From positions 33,989,351-34,053,350 of the forward strand of contig NC_077230.1 in the NCBI RefSeq assembly GCF_027887165.1: a stretch of DNA of 64,000 nucleotides. The letters run 5' to 3'. Position numbers and translations under genes: made by a program. The notes under the pieces are model-generated. The model was not told the DNA's origin and ran no database searches. It worked only from the letters and a program-made list of their open reading frames with translations. The stretch is from Monodelphis domestica. Its lineage: Eukaryota; Chordata; Mammalia; Didelphimorphia; Didelphidae. This document shows, piece by piece, positions 11,519-22,649 of this stretch; positions within the stretch are counted from its first letter, which is position 1; each line of letters starts with the position of its first letter.

Positions 11519-11615
11519 CAATATCAAAGAACGCAAGCTGTGGAACTTCTTTCATTTTAAAAAACATGACAAACAAGTAAAGAATGTGCACAAGTGGGAA
11601 GAAATTGATCAAGAG
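11519..11615 (+). CDS. Gene A exon 10, basic aromatic segment
   Basis: Exon of 97 bases with acceptor GATTCTAG and donor GAG|GTAAAT, phase 2 to phase 0. It reads NIKERKLWNFFHFKKHDKQ, then V-K-N-V-H-K-W-E-E-I-D-Q-E. It is identical base for base to gene B at 63024-63120, unlike the other exons. The gene C counterpart at 39676 has lost one base. It lies immediately before the SAM exon. The cluster of lysines and aromatics could bind a partner or membrane, but that is conjecture. Confidence 0.75.
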
Positions 11616-12269
11616 GTAAATTTTCATTATGTTAAATTTATCAAAGATTTAAGTTTGTTTCCCCATTTAAATTACTAGAGAGTGAGCTTTCTCTTGAATT
11701 AGAAAACTATAATTTACCTTGGATTGAGGAGTTAACATTCTGTCATAATTATTAATCAGTATGCATAGGAATAAAATTACCTGAGTAAGGATCAAAAGTA
11801 CCATAGCGGCAACTGTTTGGCCTTGAAGTCTCTTTTTTGTTCCCAGAGATCATTCAAGAACCTCTCTCAAGAAAAGGGAATAATTAAGAACTCTTAAAAC
11901 ATTTGAATTCTCTGTATTTGGATGTTTTAAGGACAAAGGATAATTGATTCAACTTTTGGCCTCAGAATATTGTTGGCTGAAAATTTTCTAAAATTATGGC
12001 ACAGAGTATTGAAATACACTTAACCTAGAGAAAAGTGCAAGTTGAATTGTTATGGGCTGATGCATGTAGGAAGTGATAACATATTACGATAATTTTCCCT
12101 CCATGCCAGAAGGGGTCTCTGAAGGGGCTGTACAATATTTAAAAAATAACAGGTAGGTAAAATGGTAAAAGTTTACCAAGAAATACCACTGTCGGTTGTT
12201 GGCAAAATAAGAGGAGAGATTGCATGTGTATGTCTTGATTTACTGTGCCTGTGTTACTGAGCAAAAAAA

Positions 12270-13080
12270 AGAACATGAGAGCCACAGATGGGCCAATATG
12301 ACAATGAAGGAAAATAATAAATGTTGAAGGGGATATGGCAGAATTGGGACACTAATGCATTGCTAGTGGAGTTGTGAATTAATACAAGCATTCTGGAGGG
12401 AAATTTGGAATTATGAGCAAAGGGCTTTAAAAGAACACATTTGATCCTTTGATCCAGCAATACCATTGCTGCGTTTGTACTCCAAAGAGATAATAAGGAA
12501 AAATGCGTATACAAAATATTCATAGCTGAGTTCTTTGTGGTGGCAAAAATTGGAAAATGAGGGGATATTCCTCAGTTAGGGAATGACTAAACAAATTGTG
12601 GTATATATTGGTGATGGAATACTATTGTGTTATATGGAATGATGACCTACTTGATTTCTATATGAACTGGAAAGACCTCCATGAACTGAAGCAGAGTGAA
12701 ATGAGCAGAACCAATCGAATGATATACACTGAAAGTGAAACATTGTAGAACTATCCAACATAATGAACTTTACTACTCGCAGCATACAATAGTCCAGGAA
12801 ATTCCTGAAGGACTTATGAGAAAGAATGCTATCTATATTGAGAGAGAGAACTATGGGAATAGAAATGAAAAAGAAACACTTAAGACTTAACACCTAGAAC
12901 TTGTTTATATGAATATATGATTTGGGGTTTGAGCTCTATGGTAAAAATGAATAATATAAAATTAGATATCAAGGGATAACATTTGTACAATCCAGTAGAA
13001 TTGCTTATTGCTTCTGGGAGGGGAAAAGGGAAAGAAAATGAATCATATAAACTTGAAAAAATATTAAAAATAAAAAAAGA
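12270..13080 (+). mobile_element. LINE-1 3' end, sense
   Basis: End of ORF2 and 3' UTR: 'ggccaatatgacaatgaagg', 'tctggagggaaatttggaat', 'aaattgtggtatatattggt', ending in an A-rich tail near 13065-13080. It is also present in the downstream copy from about 63776 to the window edge, so it predates the A/B duplication. Confidence 0.85.
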
Positions 13081-13089
13081 ATATGAGGT

Positions 13090-14404
13090 ATGAGGTCAAT
13101 TGAGAAAATATCTATTGATCTTCACACACATATTTTTACACATACATAAATAAATAGATACACATGTACACATGAGTAAGTCCAACTAAAGATTTCATCA
13201 CCCACCAGGCATTAGGAAGTATTTCTGACCCGCCCAATTTTGTTTGTGCTCTAGCTAGCAAGAATAAAATTCTGAATTGCCTCACATTAGGAATTCTTTT
13301 GAATCCTCCAAGGATGGTCCCATCTCTTAATAGATACTGAAAAAGGACCCCCACAACACTGTCTAATGGAGATGGGCATTTTTTTTCAATTTTCTTTTAC
13401 TTATAAAATAATGAATGGCAATAAAATACAAGCTTTCCTCCAAACCTAAAGGTGACAACATCGAATATATTTAACATTTGTAATCATGATGGTCAACTTG
13501 GCAAAATCTTGTAAAAAAAAAGTAAGATTTGTTTCCATTTACTTTCTAGAAATATTACCCATCAGTAGAAATAGACAAAAAACTAGGATGCACTTTAATA
13601 GTTCCTGACCAGTTTCTCAACTGATATGGTAACCTCAATTGGAAAGTTATGGATATCAGACACTGGAAGATGGAATTGGGGACTTGAGGGTTCTTTGCCT
13701 TTATAAGAACCATCACTAGATTCTAAAGTTGGCTAACACCTAGCTAATCTAACTTCTAGTCTTAGAACCTGATGATGACCCTTCCTCTGCCTCCCATGAC
13801 CCAGAAACCCCAGCAGCTCCCACCAGGCCAAGTTGCCTCAACTTCCTTCCTGGGTGGATATTGGGTAAAGTGGCCTGTGTTCCTGGCCAAAGAAGAGACA
13901 AAACTACCTGGGTAAAGGTAGATTTTAGTTCAATTTATTTTGGCCATGGAGAATAACTGAATACACTTTGGATGTAGATAATTTTCCTCTCATCTTGTCT
14001 TAACTTGGAGTAGGTGGAAACATTTTAGTATTAATACATTCCCTTACAAAGTCATCACTCCTTAAGGAAAAATATATCAAGTATTTTGCCTGTTTTAGAA
14101 TAATGCTATTTTTAAAAAGGCTCCAAAGTATTTTCATTGCAAAAAATAAAGTTTTTTCCTGGTTTACAAAACTCACTTCAGATCTCTTGTTGTTCTGTGA
14201 ATTTTTGACATACAGATGAAAGAAAAGGGTGGTGGGGATAAGAAATACAGCAGCCTTGAAAAGAAAAATTTATAAAAAAACTGTGAAATGAGGGATGATT
14301 TTGGAACAAATGGTCTCTAAGGCTCCTTTGTGGTTTTGCTGTCTATGGTTATATTAACATATAGCCATGGAAGCTTTTTAAATATTGTGTCTCTTGACCT
14401 TCAG
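13090..14404. other. Intron 10 of gene A, no feature seen
   Basis: Intronic sequence with no recognisable exon. The last 100 bases resemble the sequence upstream of the gene C SAM exon (39840-39947), supporting the exon 11 acceptor. Confidence 0.5.
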
Positions 14405-14584
14405 GTATTGGAAGATTACTGTCCTTATTCTACTGAAGCCCCTAAAACATTGCCAACAGAGTGGACAAATATTGAAGTTGGTAATTGGTTATGGAGCATT
14501 GGAATGGAGGAGTATGTTGTAAAATTTTATTGTAAAGGAATAACTGGTGAAAAACTCCTTACACTGGACAATCACTCGCTAAAA
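14405..14584 (+). CDS. Gene A exon 11, SAM domain, first part
   Basis: Exon of 180 bases (60 codons), acceptor CCTTCAG, donor AAA|GTAAGT, phase 0 at both ends. After about 18 residues it enters a SAM domain: EWTNIEVGNWLWSIGMEEY, then V-V-K-F and GITGEKLLTLDNHSLK. The W..(E)V..WL.SI.ME.Y..F pattern and the ITGE.LL.LD...LK string closely follow the neurabin-1 SAM domain, which mediates protein-protein association at the C-terminus. Spinophilin (PPP1R9B) lacks a SAM, so this family groups with neurabin-1. The gene C relic is at 39948-40123; the gene B copy is outside the window. Confidence 0.85.
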
Positions 14585-14624
14585 GTAAGTTCAAGAATTG
14601 ACTTTTTTTTTTACAATACATTAG

Positions 14625-14629
<5 letters not shown>

Positions 14630-14662
<33 letters not shown>
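14630..14662. repeat. (AT)n microsatellite
   Basis: Perfect AT run 45 bases after the SAM-exon donor. Confidence 0.9.
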
Positions 14663-14664
<2 letters not shown>

Positions 14665-14875
14665 CACTAATTTTATGGAGAGAGTATATAAAACATAATA
14701 CAAAAATGGGAAATCCTATGTATGATCTATTTGCCAATCTTATGGTTTTAAGGAAATCATGTTAACCTCCTTTTGAATGTAGTATCAAAGGAGATTTCTT
14801 TTTGATTGTGATTTGTTAAATTCCCCCCTCCCCTTTTTAGTATTCCTAACATGTGGTCATTTCCTTTTATTTATA

Positions 14876-15012
14876 TTTATTTTTAAAAACCTACCATTCC
14901 TTTTTGGAATCAATCCCCATGTATTAATTCCAAGGAAGAAGAGGAGTAGGATCTGGGCAAGGAGTGGGTAGTGAGTGACTTGCCGAGGGTCACACTGTTA
15001 GCAAGAGTATCA
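14876..15012 (-). mobile_element. Antisense SINE, left part of a split element
   Basis: Degenerate antisense SINE ('gtgacttgccgagggtcaca') also present in gene C at 40370-40560. In gene A it is split by the mosaic insertion at 15013-17709 and a later LINE-1 piece. It resumes at 17710 and after 17943 ('ctaggcctagctctcaattt'). Confidence 0.65.
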
Positions 15013-15025
15013 AGAGTATGTGAGG

Positions 15026-15122
15026 GGGGCACTGGGTAGCTCAGTGGATTGAAAGCCAGGCCTGTAGATGGGAGATCCTGGGTTCAAATTTGACATCAGA
15101 CATTTCCCAGCTGTGTGTGACA
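15026..15122 (+). mobile_element. SINE 5' fragment
   Basis: Begins at the tRNA-like head ('actgggtagctcagtggatt') with an internal B-box-like 'gggttcaaatttg', and is cut after 'cccagctgtgtg'. It abuts the left 13-bp repeat. Confidence 0.85.
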
Positions 15123-16047
15123 AGGAAATCACTTTAAAAGACTGATATATATATTAACTTAAGGTCGCCAAGGAATTCAGCTATGTAATTCCTAAATGAA
15201 AACTCAAGTCAGCAGTCAACCTTTTATGGAGTTTAATTACAAACAGGAGGAAGAAAGATATTAGAGATAGAGAGAGAGAGGGAGAGAGAAAGGGGAGAGA
15301 AGGGAATAGGGCTTAAATACCTCTTCTGTTTAGGCTGGGCTAAAAGGCCCAAGCCCTTAGATAGCTGAGGCAAAGAAAAGAGATCAGTCCCTAACACTCA
15401 CGTGACCAAAATGGAGAAACAGTCTCAGGGGCCTCCACCTCCAGCTTCCTTCAGAGCAAGCTTCTCAGAGCACCACCTCTCAGAGCAAAACCTCTCCAAC
15501 CAACCCCGCCTAGTCCTCAGACCCCACTGTCTTTAAGGAAACCATCCAAGTTCCCTCCCCTCAGTTCTCACATCTACCAATCACTGTCCATGTATTCCCT
15601 GTGCCAATGGTGGCTCTAGCTTAACCCAGGACCTCCCAGAGGTCTGTGGCTTTGCACATGTCTGTCTGTTGAAGGTCATATTCTCAAATAATTAAATCTT
15701 GATCCTTTGCTGCAGCCCTTCCTAAATTCTGTTACCCTGAGTAGGGTGGAGAATGGAATAATTAAATTTTGATCTATGCTGCAGCCCTTCATAAATCCTG
15801 TTAGGACTGAGTAGGGTGGAGATTGTAAGTTCCAAGACCTGGTTCTGTCATTCCAAGTATCTCTATTGTATCAATTCTAAAATCAAACATGACTCAAAGA
15901 ACTTTGTGTTCTATGCTTAAGCATAGGTCAAAGCCCTTTCCATTCTTCAGCAAAAGGTTTCTATCCTAAAGTAATCTTAAGTAGGTAGGAGAAGGACCCT
16001 CCAATGCCAAGGGGGATTCACATTCCAATAGACTATCAGTGGGAAAT
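15123..16047 (-). mobile_element. Inverted second copy of the 2681-3652 LTR
   Basis: Reverse complement of the LTR in intron 5 ('cagcagtcaaccttttatgg', 'gccaaggaattcagctatgt'). The right junction shares 'aatttc' with the displaced intron copy that follows, so microhomology is present. A small internal duplication is visible: 'gatcctttgctgcagccctt' and 'gatctatgctgcagcccttc' recur about 70 bases apart. Confidence 0.8.
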
Positions 16048-16804
16048 TTCACTGAAACAGATTTAAAAACATTAATCATGGAAAATGGCAAAATTTCATT
16101 TCATTTATAGTAAATAGAATCTCATATTTTATAAGGCCTAAATTGCAAATCCTCGTTAGTATGATAACTTTGTCTTTGACTGGAGATACTTGATCCATGA
16201 AATATGATAACTTACTAGACAAAAAATAAATTCTACTTCGATTCATTTATTTCCTAAGAGAATAGAACTTTGAGGGTTTTTAAAGTATACTTTCTCTCAT
16301 AACATGTTTCTAGGATTTTCCTAAAATATAGTATTTGATTTAAGTTCCTTTAAGCTGTAAATGTCTGATATTCTGACCCTTCAATTTTAATTTAATTTTT
16401 AATTTTAAAAATAAATTATTAATACATTTAAGTATTGATTGATTTTATTATTCATTCTTTTACTTAAGTAAACAGGAATGTTTTAATTAATTTAATTTTC
16501 CATTTAATTTTTTTTCAATTTGGGATTGTTTCAATAACACAAGTATCATTGGACTCCCATCTAGATAAATAACAATTAATGCATGAAGTCCCAAAATGTT
16601 TCACAACGGCAAACTATTACAGTAGTTCCTTAATGTATTTTAGGATTGTACGATGTAATTTTTTACTTCATCCAGACCTAGGGAATATTTTTCTATTGTT
16701 GGAAAATCTGTATTCTTTAGAAATGATCCTATAGCAGCTTCATTTTCAGATTCATTATGTAAAGAATTAGAAAATCTATTCATCTGAATAAGTAGATGGA
16801 AAAT
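16045..16804 (+). repeat. Displaced copy of intron 11 sequence (no exon)
   Basis: About 760 bases matching 18091-18850 with few differences. The parent includes the run-up to the last exon, but this copy stops at 'agtagatgg', about 30 bases before the acceptor, so it carries no exon. Gene C has only one such stretch (40650-41140), so the 18091 version is the original. Confidence 0.9.
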
Positions 16805-17696
16805 CAAATCAAAACAACTCACCTCATATCTCGAAGATTGGCTAACATGACAGCAAAAGAAAGTAATGAATGATGGGGAGAGGGGGTGTGGAAAAGTTGG
16901 GATATTTGCATTGCTGGTAGACTTGTGAATTGATCCAACCATTCTGGAGGGCCATTTGGAACTATGCCCAAAAGGGGCTAAAAGACTGTCTGCCCTTTGA
17001 TCCAGCCATAACACTGCTGGGTTTTTACCTCAAAGAGATAATAAGGAAAAAGACATGTACACGAATATTCGTAGCTTCACTCTTTTTGGTGGCAAAAAAT
17101 TGGAAAATGAGGGGATGCCCTTCAGTTGGGGAATGGCTGAACAAATTATGGTATATGTTGGTGATGGAATTACTATTCTGCTCAAAGGAATAATAAAATA
17201 GAGGAATTCCATGGGAACTGGAAGAGCCTCCAAGAAGTAATGCAGAGTGAAAGGAGCAGAACCAGGAGAACATTGTACACAGAGACTGATACACTGTGGT
17301 ACAATTGAATGTAATGGATTTTTCCATTAGTGGCAATGCAGTGATCCTGAAGAACCCAGAGGGATCTATGAGAAAGAACACTATTCGCATTCAGAAGAAA
17401 AACTGTGGGAGTAGAAACACCGAAGAAAAACAACTGCTTGATTACATGGGTCTAGGGGGATATGTTTGGGGATGTAGACCATAAAGGAACATCCTAGTGC
17501 AAACAACAGCAGCATGGAAACAGGTTATGATCAAGAACACATGTAATACCCAGTGGAATTGCGCATCAGCAATGGGAAGGGTGGGCAGGGTGAGGGGAGG
17601 GAGGGATAGTATATGATTTTTGTAACCAAGGATTAATGTTTGAAATTGACCAAATTAAAAAATAAATGAAATGAAATGAAATGAAAAAAAGAAAAA
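16805..17696 (+). mobile_element. LINE-1 3' end, sense
   Basis: ORF2 end and 3' UTR ('aaatcaaaacaactcacctc', 'ggctgaacaaattatggtat', 'cccagtggaattgcgcatca') with a tail of AAATG units and A's up to 17696. Related to 25860-27151. Confidence 0.9.
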
Positions 17697-17726
17697 AGAG
17701 TATGTGAGGCCACATTTGAATTAAGG

Positions 17727-17950
17727 ACTTTTTAAAAAATTTAATTTATTTAGTCAATTTTTAGAACATTATTCCTTGGTTACAAGAATTATATTCTTTC
17801 CCTCCCTGCCCTCTCCCTACCCTTCCTGAATCTGTTGCTCAATTTCATTGAGTATTACATGTATCCTTGATCAGAACCAATTTCTATGTTGTTGGTGTTT
17901 GCATTATGATGATCATTTAGAGTCTACCTCCCCAGCCATATCTGAGTTAA
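17727..17950 (-). mobile_element. LINE-1 3' UTR fragment, antisense
   Basis: Reverse complement of the 3' UTR found at the end of the sense LINE-1s ('tccttggttacaagaattat', 'tgttgttggtgtttgcatta'). It is flanked by near-identical gaattaaggac/gagttaaggac, a probable target duplication, and sits inside the older antisense SINE. Confidence 0.8.
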
Positions 17951-18090
17951 GGACCTCTTGTTTCTAGGCCTAGCTCTCAATTTGCTAAGCCACCTTTCAT
18001 TCTTTTTTAGAACTCTGTGCATTAAAAAAAAAAAAAAAAAAACCACTGGTAACCAGGAAAGCAGTTTTGTAGTTTTTGAACAGTCAGATT

Positions 18091-18850
18091 AATTTCACTG
18101 AAACAGATGAAAAAACATTAATCATGGAAAATGGCAAAATTTCATTTCATTTATAGTAAATAGAATCTCATATTTTATAAGGCCTAAATTGCAAATCCTC
18201 GTTAGTATGATACCTTTGTCTTTGACTAGAGATACTTGATCCATGAAATATGATAACTTACTAGACAAAAAAAAATTCTACTTAGATTCATTTATTTCCA
18301 AAGAGAATAGAATTTTGAGGGTTTTTAAAGTCTACTTTCTCTCATAACATGTTTCTAGGATTTTCCTAAAATATAGTATTTGATTTAAGTTCCTTTAAGC
18401 TGTAAATGTCTGATATTCTAACCTTTCAATTTTTATTTAATTTTTAATTTTAAAAATAAATTAATAATACATTTAAGTATTGATTGATTTTATTATTCAT
18501 TCTTTTACTTAAGTAAACAGGTATGTTTTAATTAATTTAATTTAGTTTTCCATTTAATTTTTTTTCAATTTGGGAATGTTTCAATAGCACAAGCATCATT
18601 GGACTCCCATCCAGATGAATAACAATTAATACATGAAATCCCAAAACATTTCACAACGGCGAACTATTACGGTAGTTCCTTAATGTATTTTAGGATTTTA
18701 CGATGTAATTTTTTACTTCATCCAGACGTAGGGAATATTTTTCTATTCTTGGAAAATCTTTGTTCTTTAGAAATGATCCTATAGCAGCATCATTTTCAGG
18801 TTCATTATGTAAAGAATTAGAAAATCTATTCATCTGAATAAGTAGATGCA
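18091..18850 (+). repeat. Original intron stretch duplicated at 16045-16804
   Basis: Parent of the displaced copy; it continues directly into the acceptor and last exon at 18881. Confidence 0.9.
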
Positions 18851-18880
18851 AAATTACACTTTTAATTTTTCTTTCCAAAG

Positions 18881-18982
18881 GAAATCGAAGTCAACAAGAA
18901 GAAAGACCGCCGGAAAATACTTAAGGCTATTAAGAAAGTTAGAAATTTTTGGGAAAAAAATCATCATTTCGTCTTATTATAG
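18881..18982 (+). CDS. Gene A last exon: SAM C-terminal helix and stop
   Basis: Exon of 102 bases, acceptor TTTCCAAAG, phase 0, ending in TAG at 18980-18982. It reads EIEVNKKKDRRKILKAIKK, then V-R-N-F-W-E-K and H-H-F-V-L-L. The DRR..L.AIKKV pattern is the last helix of the SAM domain and aligns with the DR..KK.LK helix in neurabin-1. The usual glycine of SAM domains before this helix (L-G-V) is replaced here (I-E-V). Gene C has an in-frame TAG at the seventh codon of the equivalent exon (41144). The 3' UTR runs into the minisatellite about 60 bases later. Confidence 0.85.
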   Translation, partial: EIEVNKKKDRRKILKAIKKVRNFWEKNHHFVLL

Positions 18983-19040
18983 AAATTGATGGAAAGAAGA
19001 CACAGAACCAGAAAGATGGCAAAAATGGAAAATGCAATTA

Positions 19041-20820
19041 CTTTTGTTAAATTGAATTTTCATCATTTTACTTCTGTTACTTTTGTTATATGAACTTTTA
19101 AGGGATTTTACTTCCATGTTACTTTTGTTATATGAACTTTTAAGGGATTTTACTTCCATGTTACTTTTGTTATATGAACTTTTAAGGGATTTTAGTTCCA
19201 TGTTACTTTTGTTATATGAACTTTTAATCATTTTATTACTGTTACTTTTGTTATTATTAACTTTTAATTATTTCACTTTCATGTTACATTTGTTATATGA
19301 ACTTTTAAGGGATTTTACTTCCATGTTATTTTTGTTATTATTAACTTTTAATCATTTCACTTCTATGCTACTTTTTTATATGAACTTTTAAGGAATTTAC
19401 TTCTATGTTACTTTTGTTATATGAACTTTTAAGGAATTTACTTCCATGTTACTTTTGTTATATGGACTTTTAATCATTTTATTACTGTTACTTTTGTTAT
19501 TATTAACTTTTAATCATTTCACTTTCATGTTACATTTGTTATATGAACCTTTAAGGGATTTTACTTCCATGTTACTTTTGTTATATGAACTTTTAATCAT
19601 TTTATTACTGTTACTTTTGTTATCATTAACTTTTAATCATTTCACTTCCATGTTACTTGTTATATGAACTTTTAATCATTTTATTACTGTTACTTTTTTT
19701 TTTTATTAATTTTTAATCATTTCACTTTCGTGTTACATTTGTTATATGAACCTTTAAGGGATTTTACTTCCATGTTACCTTTGTTATATGAACTTTTAAA
19801 GGATTTTACTTCCATGTTACTTTTGTTATATGAACTTTTAAGGGATTTTACTTCCATGTTACTTTTGTTATATGAACTTTTAATCACTTTATTACTGTTA
19901 CTTTTGTTATTATTAACTTTTAATCATTTCACTTCTATGCTACTTTTTTATATGAACTTTTAAGCATTTTATTACTGTTACTTTTGTTATTATTAACTTT
20001 TAATCATTTCACTTCTATGTTACTTTTGTTATATGAACTTTTAAGGGATTTTACATCCATGTTACTTTTGTTATATGAAGTTTTAAGGATTTTACGTCCA
20101 TGTTACTTTTGTTATATGAACTTGTAAGGGATTTTACTTCCTTGTTACTTTTGTTACATGAACCTTTAGGGATTTTACTTCCATGTTACTTTTGTTATAT
20201 GAACTTTTAAGGAATTTACTTCCATGTTTCTTTTGTTATATGAACTTTTAAGGGATTTTACTTCCATGTTACTTTTGTTATATGAACTTTTAAGGGATTT
20301 TACTTCCATGTTACTCTTGTTATATGAACTTTTAAGGGATTTTTTATACATGTTACTTTTATTATATGATCTTTTAAGGAATTTACTTCTATGTTACTTT
20401 TGTTATATGAACTTTTAATCATTTTATTACTGTTACTTTTGCTATTATTAACTTTTAATCATTTCACTTTCATTTTACTTTTGTTATATGAACCTTTAGG
20501 GATTTTACTTCCATGTTACTTTTGTTATATGCACGTTACTTTTGTTATTATTAACTTTTAATTGTTTCACTTCTATGTTACTTTTGTTATATGAACTTTT
20601 AAGGGATTTTACATCCATGTTACTTTTGTTATATGAACTTTTAAGGAATTTACTTCCATGTAACTTTTGTTATATGAACGTTTAAGGGATTTACTTCCAT
20701 GTTTCTTTTGTTATATGAACTTTTAATCATTTTATTACTGTTACTTTTGTTATTATTAACTTTTAATCATTTCACTTCTATGTTTCTTTTGTTTTATTAT
20801 TAACTTTTAAATATTTCATT
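19041..20820. repeat. Minisatellite of ~42-bp units behind gene A
   Basis: About 40 tandem units. The main unit is 42 bases (core 'gttatatgaacttttaaggg', then 'attttacttccatgttac'). Second-type units of about 40 bases ('aatcattttattactgttac', 'ttgttattattaactttt') are interspersed as a higher-order pattern. It starts about 60 bases after the stop codon. At the same place gene C has only a single-unit-like sequence (41290-41340), so the array expanded in the A lineage. The leucine-rich open frames across it are a result of 42 being a multiple of three. Confidence 0.97.
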
Positions 20821-21760
20821 TTTAAGTAAGTATTATTTTGATAGAGGATAATTTTTGCACAGGTTAATAATTGTTACATATAACATATGAAAAAATGGTT
20901 ATAATATGCACGTATACTTTTTTATAAGAACCAATATGGAATTTCCTCCATATGACCATAATGTAAAAAGCAATCATTCTAATCTAACAAAATATTTAGT
21001 TATTTTTCCTTTTCAACTTTTCATTGCCACTGCCACCAGCTTTAAGTCTCAAGTACTCTTTATTGGTTCATAATCCCAGAGAACTCAATAGGCTTTAGTC
21101 AAGCCCTCATGATGCTCTCTTACTTTTGTTTCAGAATCTATTTAAACAAAAGAAATGCATATAAAAATCTGTACATATTATAGATTTCCTGTAAGTGTAT
21201 ATATTGTTCATGAGATCTCCTTATTTACCTTACTTTTTTTTGTCATAATCCTCTCCAAATCATATTTTAAGAGCTACAAAGTATAGTTTTATATTCATCA
21301 CTCTCTTATAGAATTTAGTTTAAATTTCTATCAAAGTATTTTAAATAACAATGAAAATAACTTCATAAAACCTCCCCCTTAAAATTTCAGTTCATTCTCT
21401 CATAAAGGTATAAAAGCTCAGTGGAATAAGGATACCTCTTTAGGATTCATTCATAGGCACAGGCAGCACTTATGCTTTGGGACATGGGTGAACAGAACAC
21501 GTTGGAGGGCAATGAAATTAGAGCTAAGAGATATCCCAAAACTATCCTCATTAAGGACATTGTAACATGTAAGGCATCCATTGATGTTAAGTGAGCAGCC
21601 TAGATGTAATCATAAAACTGACTGGACAGGACCCTTCCTCCTGATAGGGAATATTTTAATATAGATACTTGCACATACACATGTATTTCCATTTAAATGT
21701 GTATACACATATCTAAAATAATCTATACTAAAAAATAAGCATCATATGAAACTGAGAAAC
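20821..21760. other. 3' flank of gene A shared with gene C
   Basis: Downstream flank without a gene. It aligns with 41330-42000 behind gene C ('catgagatctcctt' against 'catgagacctcctt', and 'cataatcctctccaaatcat' against 'cataatactctccaaatcat'), so the old duplication included this flank. Confidence 0.65.
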
Positions 21761-21769
21761 ACTAGCAGC

Positions 21770-22460
21770 TATCCCAATAAATATAAGAGTAATGAAAAAA
21801 TAACAACTCTCCCCAATACTATTTGAAAATTTTCCGGAAATACAATAGTAATAAGAAAGACAAATCCAGGACCTAAAGAGAGGAAAACAGGAGTATATTT
21901 GTTATTCTTATTTGCTTATAACTGACAGATGTCTTAGAAAATCCTAAAAAATCAGGAGATATTGTAACTGAGATGAGAATTTATAGCAAATTTACATTCT
22001 ACAAAGTAAACCCTCAAAAATCAATACTATTTCTATATAATAGCCACAAAGATTCAATGGGTAGTAATAGAGATAAAAATCACAGTGTAAATAACTATAA
22101 GTAGCTGCAAATAACATGTTAGGATCAAACTACTGAAATATACAAACTAATTGTATAAACAACATTATAAAGTGATCCTTGAGGAAGAAAACTATAAATA
22201 GCTGGAGGGAATATTCATTATTCATGACTGGTGATCATAATTTAGGGCAAGTGTCAGTGCTACTCTACTTAACCAATTTCTAGTGCTATGGCAATCAGAT
22301 TTTTAAAGGTTACATTTTGAAATTCAATAGAATTATAACAACTCAATTAAAAAAACATATTTAAAGGGAAATAATGAATGAAGACTGGGAAATATAAAGT
22401 CTGTAAATTAAATACTGAGTCCAGACTTCATACTGTTATAAGGAAGCAATCACCAAAGCC
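21770..22460 (+). mobile_element. Old LINE-1 ORF2 fragment, sense
   Basis: Degenerate ORF2 central part ('acagatgtcttagaaaatcc', 'ggatcaaactactgaaatat'). All frames are broken. Confidence 0.6.
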
Positions 22461-22649
22461 ATACTCTAATGATTAAAAAATTGAAAATTAATTTTGTATA
22501 TATAGTCAGTGAAGGGTGGTTTAGCATAAATGTTTGTTGTATTGTGACAAAGGCTTTTTTCTATATCAAAAAATTATGTGGTTTAGGTTGTTTTTCTTTT
22601 CTATATGATTGTCTTTACTCTTTTCCTTATGTTAAACTATCTTTTGTAT

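Larger units (their letters stand above)
1..13090 (+). repeat. Segmental duplication, upstream copy (carries gene A)
   Basis: This interval aligns almost continuously with 52018-64000. Paired exons are offset by about 51.5-52.0 kb (1505/53522, 4851/56394, 6980/58486, 10605/62108, 11519/63024). Divergence by eye is about 4% over the first 300 bases, but under 1% at 4920-6650. The copies are in direct orientation, so this is a tandem duplication. It is broken by copy-specific insertions: an LTR and a LINE-1 piece here, and a SINE and a different LTR in the downstream copy. The true ends are not visible because both copies run past the window. Confidence 0.95.
15013..17709. mobile_element. Mosaic insertion bracketed by a perfect 13-bp direct repeat
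   Basis: The 13-mer agagtatgtgagg occurs at 15013-15025 and 17697-17709. Between the copies lie, in order, a SINE 5' part (15026-15122), an inverted LTR (15123-16047), a displaced copy of local intron (16045-16804) and a LINE-1 3' end with A-rich tail (16805-17696). Gene C lacks all of it at the same SINE. The repeat looks like a retrotransposition target-site duplication. The assembly could be one chimeric event or several nested ones. Confidence 0.75.

Noticed and set aside
19083..20418. Leucine-rich open frames of 60-100 codons across the array
   Set aside because: The repeat unit is 42 bases, a multiple of three, so any open unit stays open. No start context, splice support or conserved protein.
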